Notes under the pieces: generated by a model | What the model saw: the letters and a program-made list of their open reading frames with translations, nothing else | What the model was told of the DNA's origin: nothing | Databases searched by the model: none | Assembly (NCBI RefSeq): GCF_014349155.1 | Contig: NZ_JACSIT010000092.1 | Span: 1-56,890 of the forward strand | DNA length: 56,890 bases | Source: Neolewinella lacunae | Lineage (GTDB): Bacteria > Bacteroidota > Bacteroidia > Chitinophagales > Saprospiraceae | Direction of reading: 5' to 3' | In this document: positions 1 to 8,127 of the stretch, one piece after another | How the letters are laid out: each line of letters starts with the position of its first letter | Numbering within the stretch: the stretch's first letter is position 1 | Program-made: the position numbers and the translations under genes

Positions 1-18
1 GGGGCCGTCTAAAAAGTC
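1..18 (+). repeat. IS1182 terminal inverted repeat, copy 1
   Basis: GGGGCCGTCTAAAAAGTC, an exact reverse complement of 1883-1900. The match breaks at the 19th base, so the repeat is 18 bp. Confidence 0.93.
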
Positions 19-138
19 AGCCCCAAAGCTGTGGGGTGCGCCACGGTGGCTGTGCTGGTTGCGTTCTGACACATTTAAGAAAAAATATGTGTTCCTTTTT
101 TGGGCCTCCCCACATGCTGGGTGGGCCTTCAGGGAGTT

Positions 139-163
139 AAAAATGCCGTCTAGACGGATTTTT
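139..163 (-). terminator. Hairpin terminator after the IS1182 transposase
   Basis: The self-complementary CCGTCTAGACGG (146-157) is flanked by an A-run (139-143) and an ATTTTT run. Read on the minus strand it is a short stem followed by a U-run, 9 bp after the transposase stop codon. The symmetry means it could also block transcription entering from the other side. Confidence 0.6.
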
Positions 164-171
164 GGGCCGTT

Positions 172-1812
172 TTAGGTCATTTGGGCCCTTTGTACGACCG
201 GAGTAAGCAGACTACGCCCTTGCTCAATCGATAATTTATGTAATCGACGAAGATTTGTGGCTATCGAAAGGAGGCCCATCTCAATGTTAACCCCCGTAAG
301 TCCCTTTAGTGTAAACCGACGTCTTCCCAGATTGGCCTTCAAGTTGCCAAAGAAGCCCTCGACTTCTGCGTTACGGCGCAGGCACTTTGCTCTACCCTCT
401 TTCGTGCTCAGACGAGCTCGGGCTTGCTGGCGATAGCTTTGACCTTTGTGGCTAATGGTTACCACTCGGTTGCCGTCTTGTTTATGACACATCCCGCGCA
501 AGGGGCAGCCTATGCAATTGACGGCTTTGTACTTACTTGTTTCACGGATATACCCACTTGCTGTTTTCTCCTCTCCCTCTCCACAATACGTCATATGCTG
601 ACCCATGGGGCATATCAGCACATTTTGCTCTTCGTTATAGTATAACTGGCTTGGCGCAAATGGCGCTTTAAGTACTCCTTGCTCTTCCTTGTAATAGCCC
701 GGGTATTTGAGGTAGGCTTCTATCTCCTTGCCCTCACAATAGCGATAGGCCTCTTCGTTGCCATACCCCGCATCGGCTGTAATGGCCTTGGGCAAGTTCA
801 ATCCGATTTGGCTTAAGATCGATTCGGTGTCTTCAAGATGAGGAATGAGGCAGGCCGCATCAGAAGGCGTCTGGTGCATTGTCCAGTTTACAACAAAGTG
901 GTTTTCCGTTCCCACTTGAGCATTGTAGCCGGGTTTTAGCTCCCCGTTGCCCAAGTGGTCGTCTTTGGGCCTCATGAACGTAGCACCATGATCCGTTTTA
1001 GAGTAAGACGACCGATCTCCCAGTAATTCTTGCTGGCGCTCATATTCCTGGAGTTTGGGCAAGGACTTGCTCTCCAGGTTTTTCAGTTTTGTCTTTGCCT
1101 TTTTGACCTCTTTGGCTTCCTCCTTGGTGCTGGGGGACTGACTTTCTAAGGCTTTGTTGAGTCGATCAATCGTTTCTTGGACTGCTGCACTGTCGCTGAG
1201 TTTGTCCCCTTGATCATCCCCATCGGCAGCTTGCTCATCCTCTTTATCCGCTTTTTCACATAAAGCGTCAATCTGAGAAACGATCATCCCTATCTGGTCT
1301 AGCACCGACTTCTTGTAACGCTCAACGTTTGACTTCCAAACGAAGGTGTACCGGCCAGCTACTGACTCCAGTATAGTGCCATCTAAAAAGTAATCATCCA
1401 GCTTGACATAGCCTTGTTCATGTAAAGTCAACAAAACGTGGGCAAACACTTCCTTTACCCGGCCACCCATGCGGTGCTTGCGAAAGTTATTGATCGTATT
1501 GTGATCGGGAGTGGACATCCCACTTAGCCACATGTAGCACACGTTCTCATAGCAAGCCTTCTCAATCGAACGAGATGAGTACACCCGATCAGAATAGGCA
1601 TAAACCAACACCTTAAGCAGCATCCGAGGAGAGTACGCGCTACTGCCACCTCCTAAATAGGTGCTTAGGATCGAATCAATGTTCATCCCATCTATAATCT
1701 GGCTGATCAGCCGCGCCTTATGATGAGGCGGTACCATGTCGGCAAGATGTGGAGGGAATAGCAAGCCTTGGTTCTGGAGGTCAGGCTTGAAAACTGCTCT
1801 TTTTGTGCTCAT
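172..1812 (-). CDS. IS1182-family DDE transposase
   Basis: A 546-residue transposase of the IS1182 family, full length for the family. It opens with the N-terminal transposase domain (DUF772-like) around residues 15-125, including the segment YSPRMLLKVLVYAYS. The DDE acidic residues are visible as D144 in YFLDGTILES, an Asp in TADAGYGNEE near residue 348, and a Glu in RRNAEVEGFFGNLK near residue 485. Between the first two lies a Lys/Asp/Glu-rich linker (about residues 185-250), as in relatives. It catalyses cut-and-paste or copy transposition of the surrounding element. No frameshift or stop is seen, so it may be active. ATG at 1812 is the natural start, 70 bp inside the right terminal repeat. 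Confidence 0.93.
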   Translation of the reverse strand: MSTKRAVFKPDLQNQGLLFPPHLADMVPPHHKARLISQIIDGMNIDSILSTYLGGGSSAYSPRMLLKVLVYAYSDRVYSSRSIEKACYENVCYMWLSGMSTPDHNTINNFRKHRMGGRVKEVFAHVLLTLHEQGYVKLDDYFLDGTILESVAGRYTFVWKSNVERYKKSVLDQIGMIVSQIDALCEKADKEDEQAADGDDQGDKLSDSAAVQETIDRLNKALESQSPSTKEEAKEVKKAKTKLKNLESKSLPKLQEYERQQELLGDRSSYSKTDHGATFMRPKDDHLGNGELKPGYNAQVGTENHFVVNWTMHQTPSDAACLIPHLEDTESILSQIGLNLPKAITADAGYGNEEAYRYCEGKEIEAYLKYPGYYKEEQGVLKAPFAPSQLYYNEEQNVLICPMGQHMTYCGEGEEKTASGYIRETSKYKAVNCIGCPLRGMCHKQDGNRVVTISHKGQSYRQQARARLSTKEGRAKCLRRNAEVEGFFGNLKANLGRRRFTLKGLTGVNIEMGLLSIATNLRRLHKLSIEQGRSLLTPVVQRAQMT

Positions 1813-1882
1813 CGGCTACGGGGATGGGAACAGCCTCAAAATACTACTTTTTCGTATTTTGTACCAGAATGCCCCCCTAGTA

Positions 1883-1900
1883 GACTTTTTAGACGGCCCC
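1883..1900 (-). repeat. IS1182 terminal inverted repeat, copy 2
   Basis: GACTTTTTAGACGGCCCC, an exact reverse complement of 1-18. It lies 70 bp upstream of the transposase start codon. Confidence 0.93.
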
Positions 1901-1935
1901 AGGGATGGTAGGTCAGGAGTGAGGTTGGTTATTAT

Positions 1936-2874
1936 TTACCTTTTTGGCCCTTTTCTCCCTTTTTCCTTTACTCCCTTAATCCGGTCCGGATAATCAGTAA
2001 TGATGCCCGCTACGCCCAGTTCGAGCAGCTCCCGCATGCGGGTGGTATCGTTGACCGTCCAGGGCACCACGCGCATGCCCAGGGCGTGGGCTTCGGCCAT
2101 GAGGGCGGCATCGACGTGGATTTCGTAGGGACTGTAAATCGGCGGCGTGAAGCCAATGGCAGCCATCTTTTCAGACAGTCCGCCGGGGAATTCATCCAGG
2201 TAAGCCAGTTGTAAGTCGGGGCGCTTGGCGTGAATGATGGCCAAAGTGGGCGGATCAAAACACTGCAAGGTGACCAACTCGGGGTGGTTCCAGGCGTCGA
2301 TATCGGCTAAGACGAGGTCCACAAAAGTATCGCGGGAGGGGACGAAATGGGGCTCTAAATCCGCTTCGTACTTCAGTTCGATGTTGTAGCGGGGCGAAGG
2401 GCGTTGGTTTTGCACGCAGTAGCGGTCAACGGCGGCGAAAACGGCGGCCAGGGTGGGTTTGTGGGCGGGGCGCTGGGCCTGCTCCGGGAAGCGAGGGTGG
2501 GGGAGTTGTCCGCAGTCGTAAGTCGCAATTTCCTCGGCCGTCAGGCTGCGCAGGCTGATGCGGTCTTCTTCGGCGGCAGAGAGTTTTTCGCCGTTGGGCC
2601 CCAAACAGATTTCGGCGCTCATCCAGGGTTCGTGGCTGACGATGACGCGGTAGTCGGCGGAGATCACCACGTCGAGCTCCAGCGTCTGAACTGCGGGGTA
2701 GCTCAGCGCCCGGAGGAAGGCGGGGATGGTATTTTCGGGCAGGAGGCCACGGCAGCCGCGGTGGCCTTGCCAGTCGATGGCCGTGCTGGTTTCGGGCATG
2801 GAGTCGTTTTTTTGGGGCGCCGGAGCGCAGGTGCAAAGTAAGAAGACCAGGAGCAGGGGGAGGGAAGGCTTCAT
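1936..2874 (-). CDS. Glycerophosphodiester phosphodiesterase lipoprotein
   Basis: A GDPD-family protein that would hydrolyse glycerophosphodiesters to glycerol-3-phosphate and an alcohol. The open frame runs back to 2970, but the first 27 codons there are an araA remnant, so I place the start at the ATG at 2874. This gives a clean lipoprotein signal, MKPSLPLLLVFLLCTC, with Cys after LLCT or LCT. Mature-domain motifs are GHRG..PENT (His-Arg-Gly and Glu of the active site), LELDVV (metal-binding Glu and Asp), VSHEPWM (second His), NIELKYE, and the C-terminal PWTVND...ITDYPD. Length of about 312 residues is normal. It is the last gene of the arabinose operon by position, but has no obvious role in arabinose use. 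Translation from 2970 would make an AraA-GDPD hybrid. Confidence 0.85.
   Translation of the reverse strand: MKPSLPLLLVFLLCTCAPAPQKNDSMPETSTAIDWQGHRGCRGLLPENTIPAFLRALSYPAVQTLELDVVISADYRVIVSHEPWMSAEICLGPNGEKLSAAEEDRISLRSLTAEEIATYDCGQLPHPRFPEQAQRPAHKPTLAAVFAAVDRYCVQNQRPSPRYNIELKYEADLEPHFVPSRDTFVDLVLADIDAWNHPELVTLQCFDPPTLAIIHAKRPDLQLAYLDEFPGGLSEKMAAIGFTPPIYSPYEIHVDAALMAEAHALGMRVVPWTVNDTTRMRELLELGVAGIITDYPDRIKGVKEKGRKGPKR
2814..2837 (-). repeat. Dispersed GC-rich repeat, diverged copy in the GDPD signal region
   Basis: The minus strand reads TTTGCACCTGCG followed by CTCCGGCGCCCC, a slightly diverged copy of the repeat TTGCACCTGCGKCCGCGCC. It lies over the lipobox codons of the glycerophosphodiesterase. 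Confidence 0.5.
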
Positions 2875-2889
2875 GGCGCTAAGGTAAGG

Positions 2890-2970
2890 CTGAAGGGTCT
2901 CGGGTCCGTAAAGATGTTGGCTTCCGGTGATGAACCAGAGTTGTTTACCGTTAATTGAATGCTCGTTCAT
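2890..2970 (-). pseudogene. araA: L-arabinose isomerase remnant (first 27 codons)
   Basis: The 27 codons from ATG 2970 encode MNEHSINGKQLWFITGSQHL and then YGPETLQ. This matches the highly conserved N-terminus of L-arabinose isomerase, where WF(I/V)xGSQHLYGPETL is diagnostic. Similarity stops abruptly and the frame runs through PYLSA into the glycerophosphodiesterase lipoprotein. The remaining 470 or so codons of a normal AraA are absent from the window. The start codon lies only 5 bp after the araD stop, the expected spacing for an araB-araD-araA operon, so the remnant is in its native place. Either the rest was deleted or the assembly has joined two sites. Isomerase activity is impossible from this fragment. 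Confidence 0.85.
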
Positions 2971-2975
2971 GTTGG

Positions 2976-3674
2976 TTATTGGCCGTAATAGGCGTTTTTT
3001 CCGTGTTTGCGCTCGTAGTGCTTGCGAATAAGGGCGTCACTAAGTCTGGGAGCGTTGGGGTTAATCTGGAGGGTAAGTTGTGCCATGCGTGCTACCTCCT
3101 CCAATACTTTGCTATGGTAAACGGCTTTTGCTGCGCTTCCTCCCCAGGTGAAAGGGCCGTGATTGCCCAGCAAAACCATCGGCACTTCCCGGTAGTCAAG
3201 TTCCCGCGAGGCAAAACAATCGGTGATTTGTCGTCCCGTATTGTGTTCGTAGTTGCCCGCAATGAGTGCTTCATCCATGGGCGGGGCGCAGGGGATGTCT
3301 ACCGTAAGGTGATCAGCGTGGGTGGTGCCGAGGATGGGAATATCGCGCTGTGCTTGAGCCCAAGCCACCGAGTAGGTCGCGTGGGTGTGCGCGATGCCGC
3401 CAATCTCTTCCCAATTTTTGTACAACCACGCGTGGGTGCGGGTGTCTGACGACGGACGTAGTTTACCTTCGACCACATTGTTGTCGAAATCGAGGATGAC
3501 CATATCCTCTGGCGCAAGCTGTTCGTAAGGTACACCGCTGGGTTTGATGGCAAATGTGCCTCGTGCACGGTCAACCGCACTTACGTTGCCAAAAGTATAA
3601 ATGACGAGGCTCAACGCCTGGAGTTCCATATTGGCCTCGTAGCACGTTTGCTTCAGTTCTTGATAGTTGGACAT
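2976..3674 (-). CDS. araD: L-ribulose-5-phosphate 4-epimerase
   Basis: A 232-residue class II aldolase/epimerase that converts L-ribulose-5-phosphate to D-xylulose-5-phosphate, the last step of the bacterial L-arabinose pathway, in the cytoplasm. The length is the same as the enterobacterial enzyme. Visible landmarks are GNVSAVDR (30-36), KPSGV (44-48), SSDT (75-78, with D77), the zinc ligands H96 and H98 in HTHAT and H172 in GNHGPF, the catalytic Asp D121 in TTHAD, and the C-terminal KHGKNAYYGQ with Tyr230. All known active-site residues are present. It sits between an araB remnant (stop 2 bp upstream) and an araA remnant (start 5 bp downstream), so it is the only intact gene of the araBDA trio here. 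Confidence 0.95.
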   Translation of the reverse strand: MSNYQELKQTCYEANMELQALSLVIYTFGNVSAVDRARGTFAIKPSGVPYEQLAPEDMVILDFDNNVVEGKLRPSSDTRTHAWLYKNWEEIGGIAHTHATYSVAWAQAQRDIPILGTTHADHLTVDIPCAPPMDEALIAGNYEHNTGRQITDCFASRELDYREVPMVLLGNHGPFTWGGSAAKAVYHSKVLEEVARMAQLTLQINPNAPRLSDALIRKHYERKHGKNAYYGQ

Positions 3675-3676
3675 AA

Positions 3677-3832
3677 TTAGTGTTCTATGGTTGAGGGATT
3701 TGATTTGACGGTTTGTGCCTCGACAAATGCGCCAATGGCTTCGTACTTCCGCAACAAGGGGTGGAATTGCTTTACTCTTTTTGGTTCGGAGCCGTAGTCG
3801 AGTCCGATCACGTAATCTTTCGTCTCTTGCAT
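3677..3832 (-). pseudogene. araB: L-ribulokinase remnant with large internal deletion
   Basis: A 51-codon frame starting at 3832. Its first 15 residues, MQETKDYVIGLDYGS, match the N-terminus and phosphate-binding motif of FGGY-family ribulokinase. The following part, around KQFHPLLRKYEAIGAFVEAQ, resembles the extreme C-terminus of Bacteroidota AraB (tyrosine-rich helix ending in LGxFxE). About 500 residues between are missing, and the join is in frame around residues 15-20. The C-terminal assignment is from memory of the family and is less certain than the N-terminal one. Native context is kept: 6 bp after the GH51 gene and 2 bp before araD. The product cannot be a kinase. Confidence 0.75.
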
Positions 3833-3838
3833 GGGAAA

Positions 3839-5839
3839 TTATTGCAGTTTAACGGTGTAGAGCACGAACGCATAGCCCGGGAGGCTCGTGTTTAGCATGC
3901 CTTTGCTTACTTCCGCTTGGCCAGCGACCGGGCTGATTTTCGTCGGCTCCTCGAAAGAATTTACCGCGTCCAATGCATCAGAAACCATAGTGAGGGTCTT
4001 AACCGTTCCATTCGCCTTCGCACCTTTGATGTTGATGGAAAGTTCCTGGGCTTTTGCTCCGGTGTTGACCAGCTTGATGATCAGTTCGTTGGTCGCTGCG
4101 TTGCGTACCGCCGAAGCGTAAAGGTCATTTTGCCCCGTTAAAGCCTTTCCTGCTTCGGTAATGCTCAGCAAATCAGTGCCAGGGTGGTTGGCGTACATTT
4201 TTTGCACGTAGTAGTTGGCCGTACCGTAGGCCGAAAGGTTGTTGAACCAAATCATATCCGGCGTCCATTGCCAACCCTCAGCGTGGGCCATCAGCGGGGC
4301 GTAGGAAGTCATTACCACAATGTCGGCATTGCGTTCCATTCCGGTCATGTAAGCCGCTTCCGAAAGTGCACACTCCCAATTGTTTTTATTGTCGGGGCTG
4401 GCAATGGCTACACTCTGCGCGGCGTACTCCCCGGCAAAGATCTTTGGGCCATTGCGGTCGTAATCATCGTAGCGCGTAGCATTCTGCCGGAACCACTCCG
4501 GGGAACGGTAGTAATGTTCGTCTACCAACTCTGCGTTGAGCTTGGTAAGCTCCTCCATGCCGTATTCAAACATTTCTCCGTCGGGGAACGGACCACTGCC
4601 CGATACCACCGTGATATCGGGATACTTGCTTTTGATGGCAGCATCGAAAACTTTGTAGCGCTCGATATAGTCTTCACCCCACTGCTCATTCCCTACACCG
4701 ATGTACTTTAGGTTAAAAGGCTCAGGATGCCCCATATCACTACGCAGTTTGCCCCATTCGGTATTTACCGCACCGTTGGCGAATTCGATTAAGTCGAGTG
4801 CATCGTCAATGTAAGGGCCCAGTTCATCCATCGGGACGAGTTCCCCGGTATTGAATTGGCAGGCCATTCCACAGCTCAGGATGGGCAGGGGCTCCGCGCC
4901 CATGTCTTCAGAAAGCTGGAAGTACTCAAAGAAACCTAAACCAAAACTCTGGTAGTAATCTGGCGTTGGGCGGTGGTCAAACTCCGTATTCCAACGATTG
5001 ATCAGGAACTCCCGGTCCTCCACGGGGCCGACCGTCTTTTTCCACTGGTAGCGCCGGTCCAAGGTCCGGCCTTCAACGATACAGCCTCCGGGGAAGCGGA
5101 GGAAGCCCGGCTGAAGGTCGTCCAAAAGTTGCACGAGGTCCTTGCGCATGCCTTTCTTGCGGCCCTTCCACGTGTCCTGGGGGAAGAGACTGATCATGTC
5201 CAGGTCAATCTCCCCCTTGCCGGTGAAGGTCAGCTTCAACTGCGCTTTCTCCACGGTCTCTGCTACGGAAATAACGGCCTCGTATGTCTTCCAGGCACTT
5301 CCGGAAACGCTTAGCGTAGCTTGCCCGACAACTTTGCCAGCCCCATCCACAATTTGGGCAGTAATTCCGGAGATGTTTCCCGCCTGCACCGCCGCCTGTA
5401 GGGTTAAGTCGTACTGCTGGCCAGCAACTACCCCCATGCCCCGAAATCCTTCGTTGAGCAACTGGTATTTATCCCCTTTGACGATCACTTTCAGGTAATT
5501 GGCTTTTTTCCCACTGCGGTCCTCCTTAACCACCGCGCCAATTCCCGATCCTTCGTTCATCGACCAGCGGTCGGAGTTGGGCTCCAGCCAACCTGTCTTG
5601 GGAAGCGTAAATTCAAAACTGCGGTTTTTGACCATCTCCGCGTAAAGGCCACCGTCCGCAGCAAAATTGATGTCCTCAAAAAAGATGCCGTACATCGTTG
5701 GCTGGATCGCCGCCCGGGATGTTTCCGCATCCACCGTCAAGGTCCGCGCATTGCTGCTGGCCTGGCTTTGCAGTTTATTTACGCTACACGCTGTAAATAG
5801 CAAAAGGATGCCCGGCAAAAGTGCAAAAATTGATTTCAT
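3839..5839 (-). CDS. GH51 alpha-L-arabinofuranosidase lipoprotein
   Basis: A 666-residue GH51 enzyme that removes terminal alpha-L-arabinofuranose from arabinan, arabinoxylan or arabinogalactan side chains. The start gives a lipoprotein signal with lipobox LLFTAC. After a short linker, residues about 30-60 carry the GH51 signature PTMYGIFFEDINFAADGGLY. A carbohydrate-binding CBM4/9-like beta domain follows (about 75-225), then the barrel with RFPGGCIVEG, the acid/base E385 in VGNEQWGEDY and the nucleophile E471 in FAGEYAAQS. The C-terminal beta domain ends at FVLYTVKLQ. Both catalytic Glu are present. It is the second gene of the arabinose operon, 33 bp after GH127. Confidence 0.93.
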   Translation of the reverse strand: MKSIFALLPGILLLFTACSVNKLQSQASSNARTLTVDAETSRAAIQPTMYGIFFEDINFAADGGLYAEMVKNRSFEFTLPKTGWLEPNSDRWSMNEGSGIGAVVKEDRSGKKANYLKVIVKGDKYQLLNEGFRGMGVVAGQQYDLTLQAAVQAGNISGITAQIVDGAGKVVGQATLSVSGSAWKTYEAVISVAETVEKAQLKLTFTGKGEIDLDMISLFPQDTWKGRKKGMRKDLVQLLDDLQPGFLRFPGGCIVEGRTLDRRYQWKKTVGPVEDREFLINRWNTEFDHRPTPDYYQSFGLGFFEYFQLSEDMGAEPLPILSCGMACQFNTGELVPMDELGPYIDDALDLIEFANGAVNTEWGKLRSDMGHPEPFNLKYIGVGNEQWGEDYIERYKVFDAAIKSKYPDITVVSGSGPFPDGEMFEYGMEELTKLNAELVDEHYYRSPEWFRQNATRYDDYDRNGPKIFAGEYAAQSVAIASPDNKNNWECALSEAAYMTGMERNADIVVMTSYAPLMAHAEGWQWTPDMIWFNNLSAYGTANYYVQKMYANHPGTDLLSITEAGKALTGQNDLYASAVRNAATNELIIKLVNTGAKAQELSINIKGAKANGTVKTLTMVSDALDAVNSFEEPTKISPVAGQAEVSKGMLNTSLPGYAFVLYTVKLQ

Positions 5840-5872
5840 GCTTTTTTTTTTAATTTCAAATTAGTCATTAGC

Positions 5873-7867
5873 TCAGGGTGTGGCTCGTTTCAGCCATACT
5901 TTCATTTTTCCGACGCCCCGGTTAGACCAGGCATAGTAAGGGACGGCCGTGAGTTGCGCGTTGCGCACCACTTGGATACCGCCCAGAATGTCCTGTGCCT
6001 CCACCGCAAAGGCATCATCGACCGAGACCTCGATGTTTTCGAAACTGCTAGGATTGTCAATCGATTCGACGGCGTAAACCAGGGGGCCCCGTTCCAGTGC
6101 CAGGTGTTCCCGGTTTTCCTCCACTTGTTCGGCGGCCACTACCTTGCGCACGGGCATGGGAAAGGACAGCTCCACACGGTCGCCGGCTTGCCAGTTGCGC
6201 GTTACCGTGAAGTAGCCGTTTTCTACCCGAAGGTCCAGCACCTCGCCGTTGAGGGAGATGGTGGGAGATTGTTCGGCTTGCCCCAGGTAGGCGTACAATT
6301 CCCCCGGCATCGGTACGTTCCTGGCCCACGAAGGCACCCGGAATTTGAGGGTGGCAGAGCTTGGGGCCGCCGGATTTACCTCAATACTTACTTGGCCATC
6401 CCAGGGATAATCCGTGCGTTGCCGAAGACTAAACATCGTGTTTCCCAGCGCAATCTCGGCCGTACTGGCGGCGTACAGATTGGTGAAGATGCTTTGTTCC
6501 CCCGTAGCGTACAGTAAACCGGGGACCGCGGGGAGGAAGCGGATGAGGTTGGTGGGGCAACAGGAACAGTCAAACCAGTTTTGCCGCGTACACGAGCCGA
6601 AGTTGGATAGGTAGACGCCGTCAGAAGCCAGCGCGTTGGGATAGAAAAATTTGGTGCCGTCCAACGAAAGCCCCGCAATCAAGCCATTGTATAAGGTGCG
6701 TTCCATGACGTCCAGATACTCCACTTTTCCCGTCTTACGGTGCAAGCGCTGCGCCCAGTAGACGCTGCCAATCGCGGCACAAGTCTCCGCGTAGGCGGTC
6801 AGGTTGGGCAGCTCGTAGTTCTCTCCAAAAGACTCCCCTTCGTGGCGGGCCCCAATCCCTCCGGTCAGGTAGGTTTTCTTACCCACCATATTTTCCCACA
6901 AACGGTCTACCGCACTGGCGTAGGCTTCGTCGTTCATCAACACCGCAACGTCGGTCATTGCCGCGTACATGTAGACCGCCCTTACGGCGTGACCGACTAC
7001 TTCCGTCTGCTGCGTTACCGGAAGGTGATCCTGGGAATAAGGGCCGTACAGTTTGTGGTTGTCGGCATTACCACGGTTGTCCAGAAAGTAGCGCGCCAAC
7101 TCCAAATAGGCTTGTTTGCCCGTAAGCTGATAGAGCTTAATGAGGCCGGTTTCAATAATTTGGTGGCCCGGGACGTCCTGGATTTTTCCCGCTCCCTCCC
7201 CGAAAGTAGCCACCATCAAATCTGCGTTTTTGAGCGCGATGTCCAAGAAATTTCGCTTGTTGGTAGCCAGGTGATGAACCACCGCAGCCTCGTACAGGTG
7301 GCCGGCGTTGTAGAGTTCGTGGCTCGCGCCCAACGATTCCCAGCGTACGCCCTGGTCTACGGCCACCCACTTTGCCGGGGGCGCAGCGGGATTGATCGTC
7401 CGCCAGGTCGTTAAATACCCGTCTTCCTCCTGGCCCACCGCAATGATCGCGATCAGCGTATCGAGCAAATGGCTCAATTCATCATTCGGAGAGCTGATCA
7501 GGGAATTGGAAGCGCCCTCGATGATTTTGTAGAGGTCCGTATCGTCAAAAGGCATCGCCCCTTTTACCGTCCCGGGCAGCTGGCCACCGGCAATCAGGAA
7601 ATTATCCATCCGGCCTTCCTCTTCGCATTTTTGCAGCGCGTACGCAATGGTCTTTTCCTGGACCCGCCGGATGATGGGGAGCCAGAAGTTGTCCTCCATC
7701 TTCACGTTCTGGATGTCTACCGGCGCCAGTGCGTAAGCAGGCGCAACGTTTTCGGGCGCGGCCGCAGGTGCCGTGGGCTGACAGGCAGCAAGCCACAAAC
7801 AGCAGCTGAAGCAAACTACTGCACAGCATCCCCGTGCCGTAAGCGCAAAATGGATAAAAGTGGTCAT
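5873..7867 (-). CDS. GH127 family glycoside hydrolase (DUF1680) lipoprotein
   Basis: A 664-residue GH127 protein. Characterised members are cysteine-dependent beta-L-arabinofuranosidases; some marine Bacteroidota members instead act on 3,6-anhydro-D-galactose in carrageenan. The zinc/thiolate site is intact: E361 and C363 in YAETCAA, and the pair C436-C437 in DCSCCPTN, the first being the likely nucleophile. The signal peptide has an unusual run of cysteines before the lipobox LWLAAC, followed by an Ala/Pro linker that is itself a copy of the dispersed repeat. First gene of the arabinose operon. The GH51 and ara-gene neighbours favour an arabinose substrate; the sulfatases in the wider locus keep the galactan option open. 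Confidence 0.92.
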   Translation of the reverse strand: MTTFIHFALTARGCCAVVCFSCCLWLAACQPTAPAAAPENVAPAYALAPVDIQNVKMEDNFWLPIIRRVQEKTIAYALQKCEEEGRMDNFLIAGGQLPGTVKGAMPFDDTDLYKIIEGASNSLISSPNDELSHLLDTLIAIIAVGQEEDGYLTTWRTINPAAPPAKWVAVDQGVRWESLGASHELYNAGHLYEAAVVHHLATNKRNFLDIALKNADLMVATFGEGAGKIQDVPGHQIIETGLIKLYQLTGKQAYLELARYFLDNRGNADNHKLYGPYSQDHLPVTQQTEVVGHAVRAVYMYAAMTDVAVLMNDEAYASAVDRLWENMVGKKTYLTGGIGARHEGESFGENYELPNLTAYAETCAAIGSVYWAQRLHRKTGKVEYLDVMERTLYNGLIAGLSLDGTKFFYPNALASDGVYLSNFGSCTRQNWFDCSCCPTNLIRFLPAVPGLLYATGEQSIFTNLYAASTAEIALGNTMFSLRQRTDYPWDGQVSIEVNPAAPSSATLKFRVPSWARNVPMPGELYAYLGQAEQSPTISLNGEVLDLRVENGYFTVTRNWQAGDRVELSFPMPVRKVVAAEQVEENREHLALERGPLVYAVESIDNPSSFENIEVSVDDAFAVEAQDILGGIQVVRNAQLTAVPYYAWSNRGVGKMKVWLKRATP
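7754..7772 (-). repeat. Dispersed GC-rich repeat inside the GH127 linker
   Basis: The minus strand reads GGCACCTGCGGCCGCGCCC and codes APAAAP just after the lipobox. The same six codons occur in the sulfatase at 24417. Confidence 0.75.
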
Positions 7868-8127
7868 GTTCTCAATATTTATCGTTTAACCGTGGCTTTC
7901 GTAGCAGCTGCCTGGCCTTGCTATTGGCTCCGCCTTACTTTCCCTGCACCTGCGTCCGCGCCCTCCTTAATTGTTGTCCTCCGGGAAGGCACCAATTCTG
8001 GTAAAAAATGGAAAAGTTAACAAATTTTCGCAAAAGTCAAACTTAGCTTAAAGCCTCCGCAAAATTTGCGCACCTGCTGCTGATACCGCGTACTTTGGGA
8101 CATAATAAACGCATAAACGTTCCCGCC
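7868..8127. promoter_or_regulatory. Divergent promoter region of GH127 operon and Thr-rich gene
   Basis: A 260-bp intergenic region between divergent genes. On the minus strand TAAGTTTG (8045-8038) fits the Bacteroidota -7 element TAnnTTTG and would give a leader of about 165 nt for the GH127 operon; I see no well-spaced -33 element for it. On the plus strand TACTTTGG (8091-8098) is a one-mismatch -7 element, 22 bp after TTTG (8065-8068). The small palindrome GCAAAATTTGC (8059-8069) lies between them and could be an operator. A copy of the dispersed repeat lies at 7942-7962. Confidence 0.4.
7942..7962 (+). repeat. Dispersed GC-rich repeat, intergenic
   Basis: CCTGCACCTGCGTCCGCGCCC, in inverted orientation to the copy at 7754 and about 170 bp from it, upstream of GH127. 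Confidence 0.72.

Larger units (their letters stand above)
1..1900 (-). mobile_element. Complete IS1182-family insertion sequence
   Basis: The element is bounded by a perfect 18-bp terminal inverted repeat, GGGGCCGTCTAAAAAGTC at 1-18 and its reverse complement at 1883-1900. It contains a single transposase gene on the minus strand and a terminator-like hairpin just beyond the stop codon. The size of about 1.9 kb fits the family. A target-site duplication cannot be tested because the left flank lies outside the window. The right end sits 35 bp from the 3' end of the glycerophosphodiesterase gene. The window starting exactly on the first base of the repeat suggests an assembly edge at a repeated element (inference). 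Confidence 0.93.

Noticed and set aside
2404-2841. Gly/Val-rich plus-strand frame opposite the glycerophosphodiesterase
   Set aside because: A shadow of a GC-rich gene; the minus-strand frame has the GDPD motifs.
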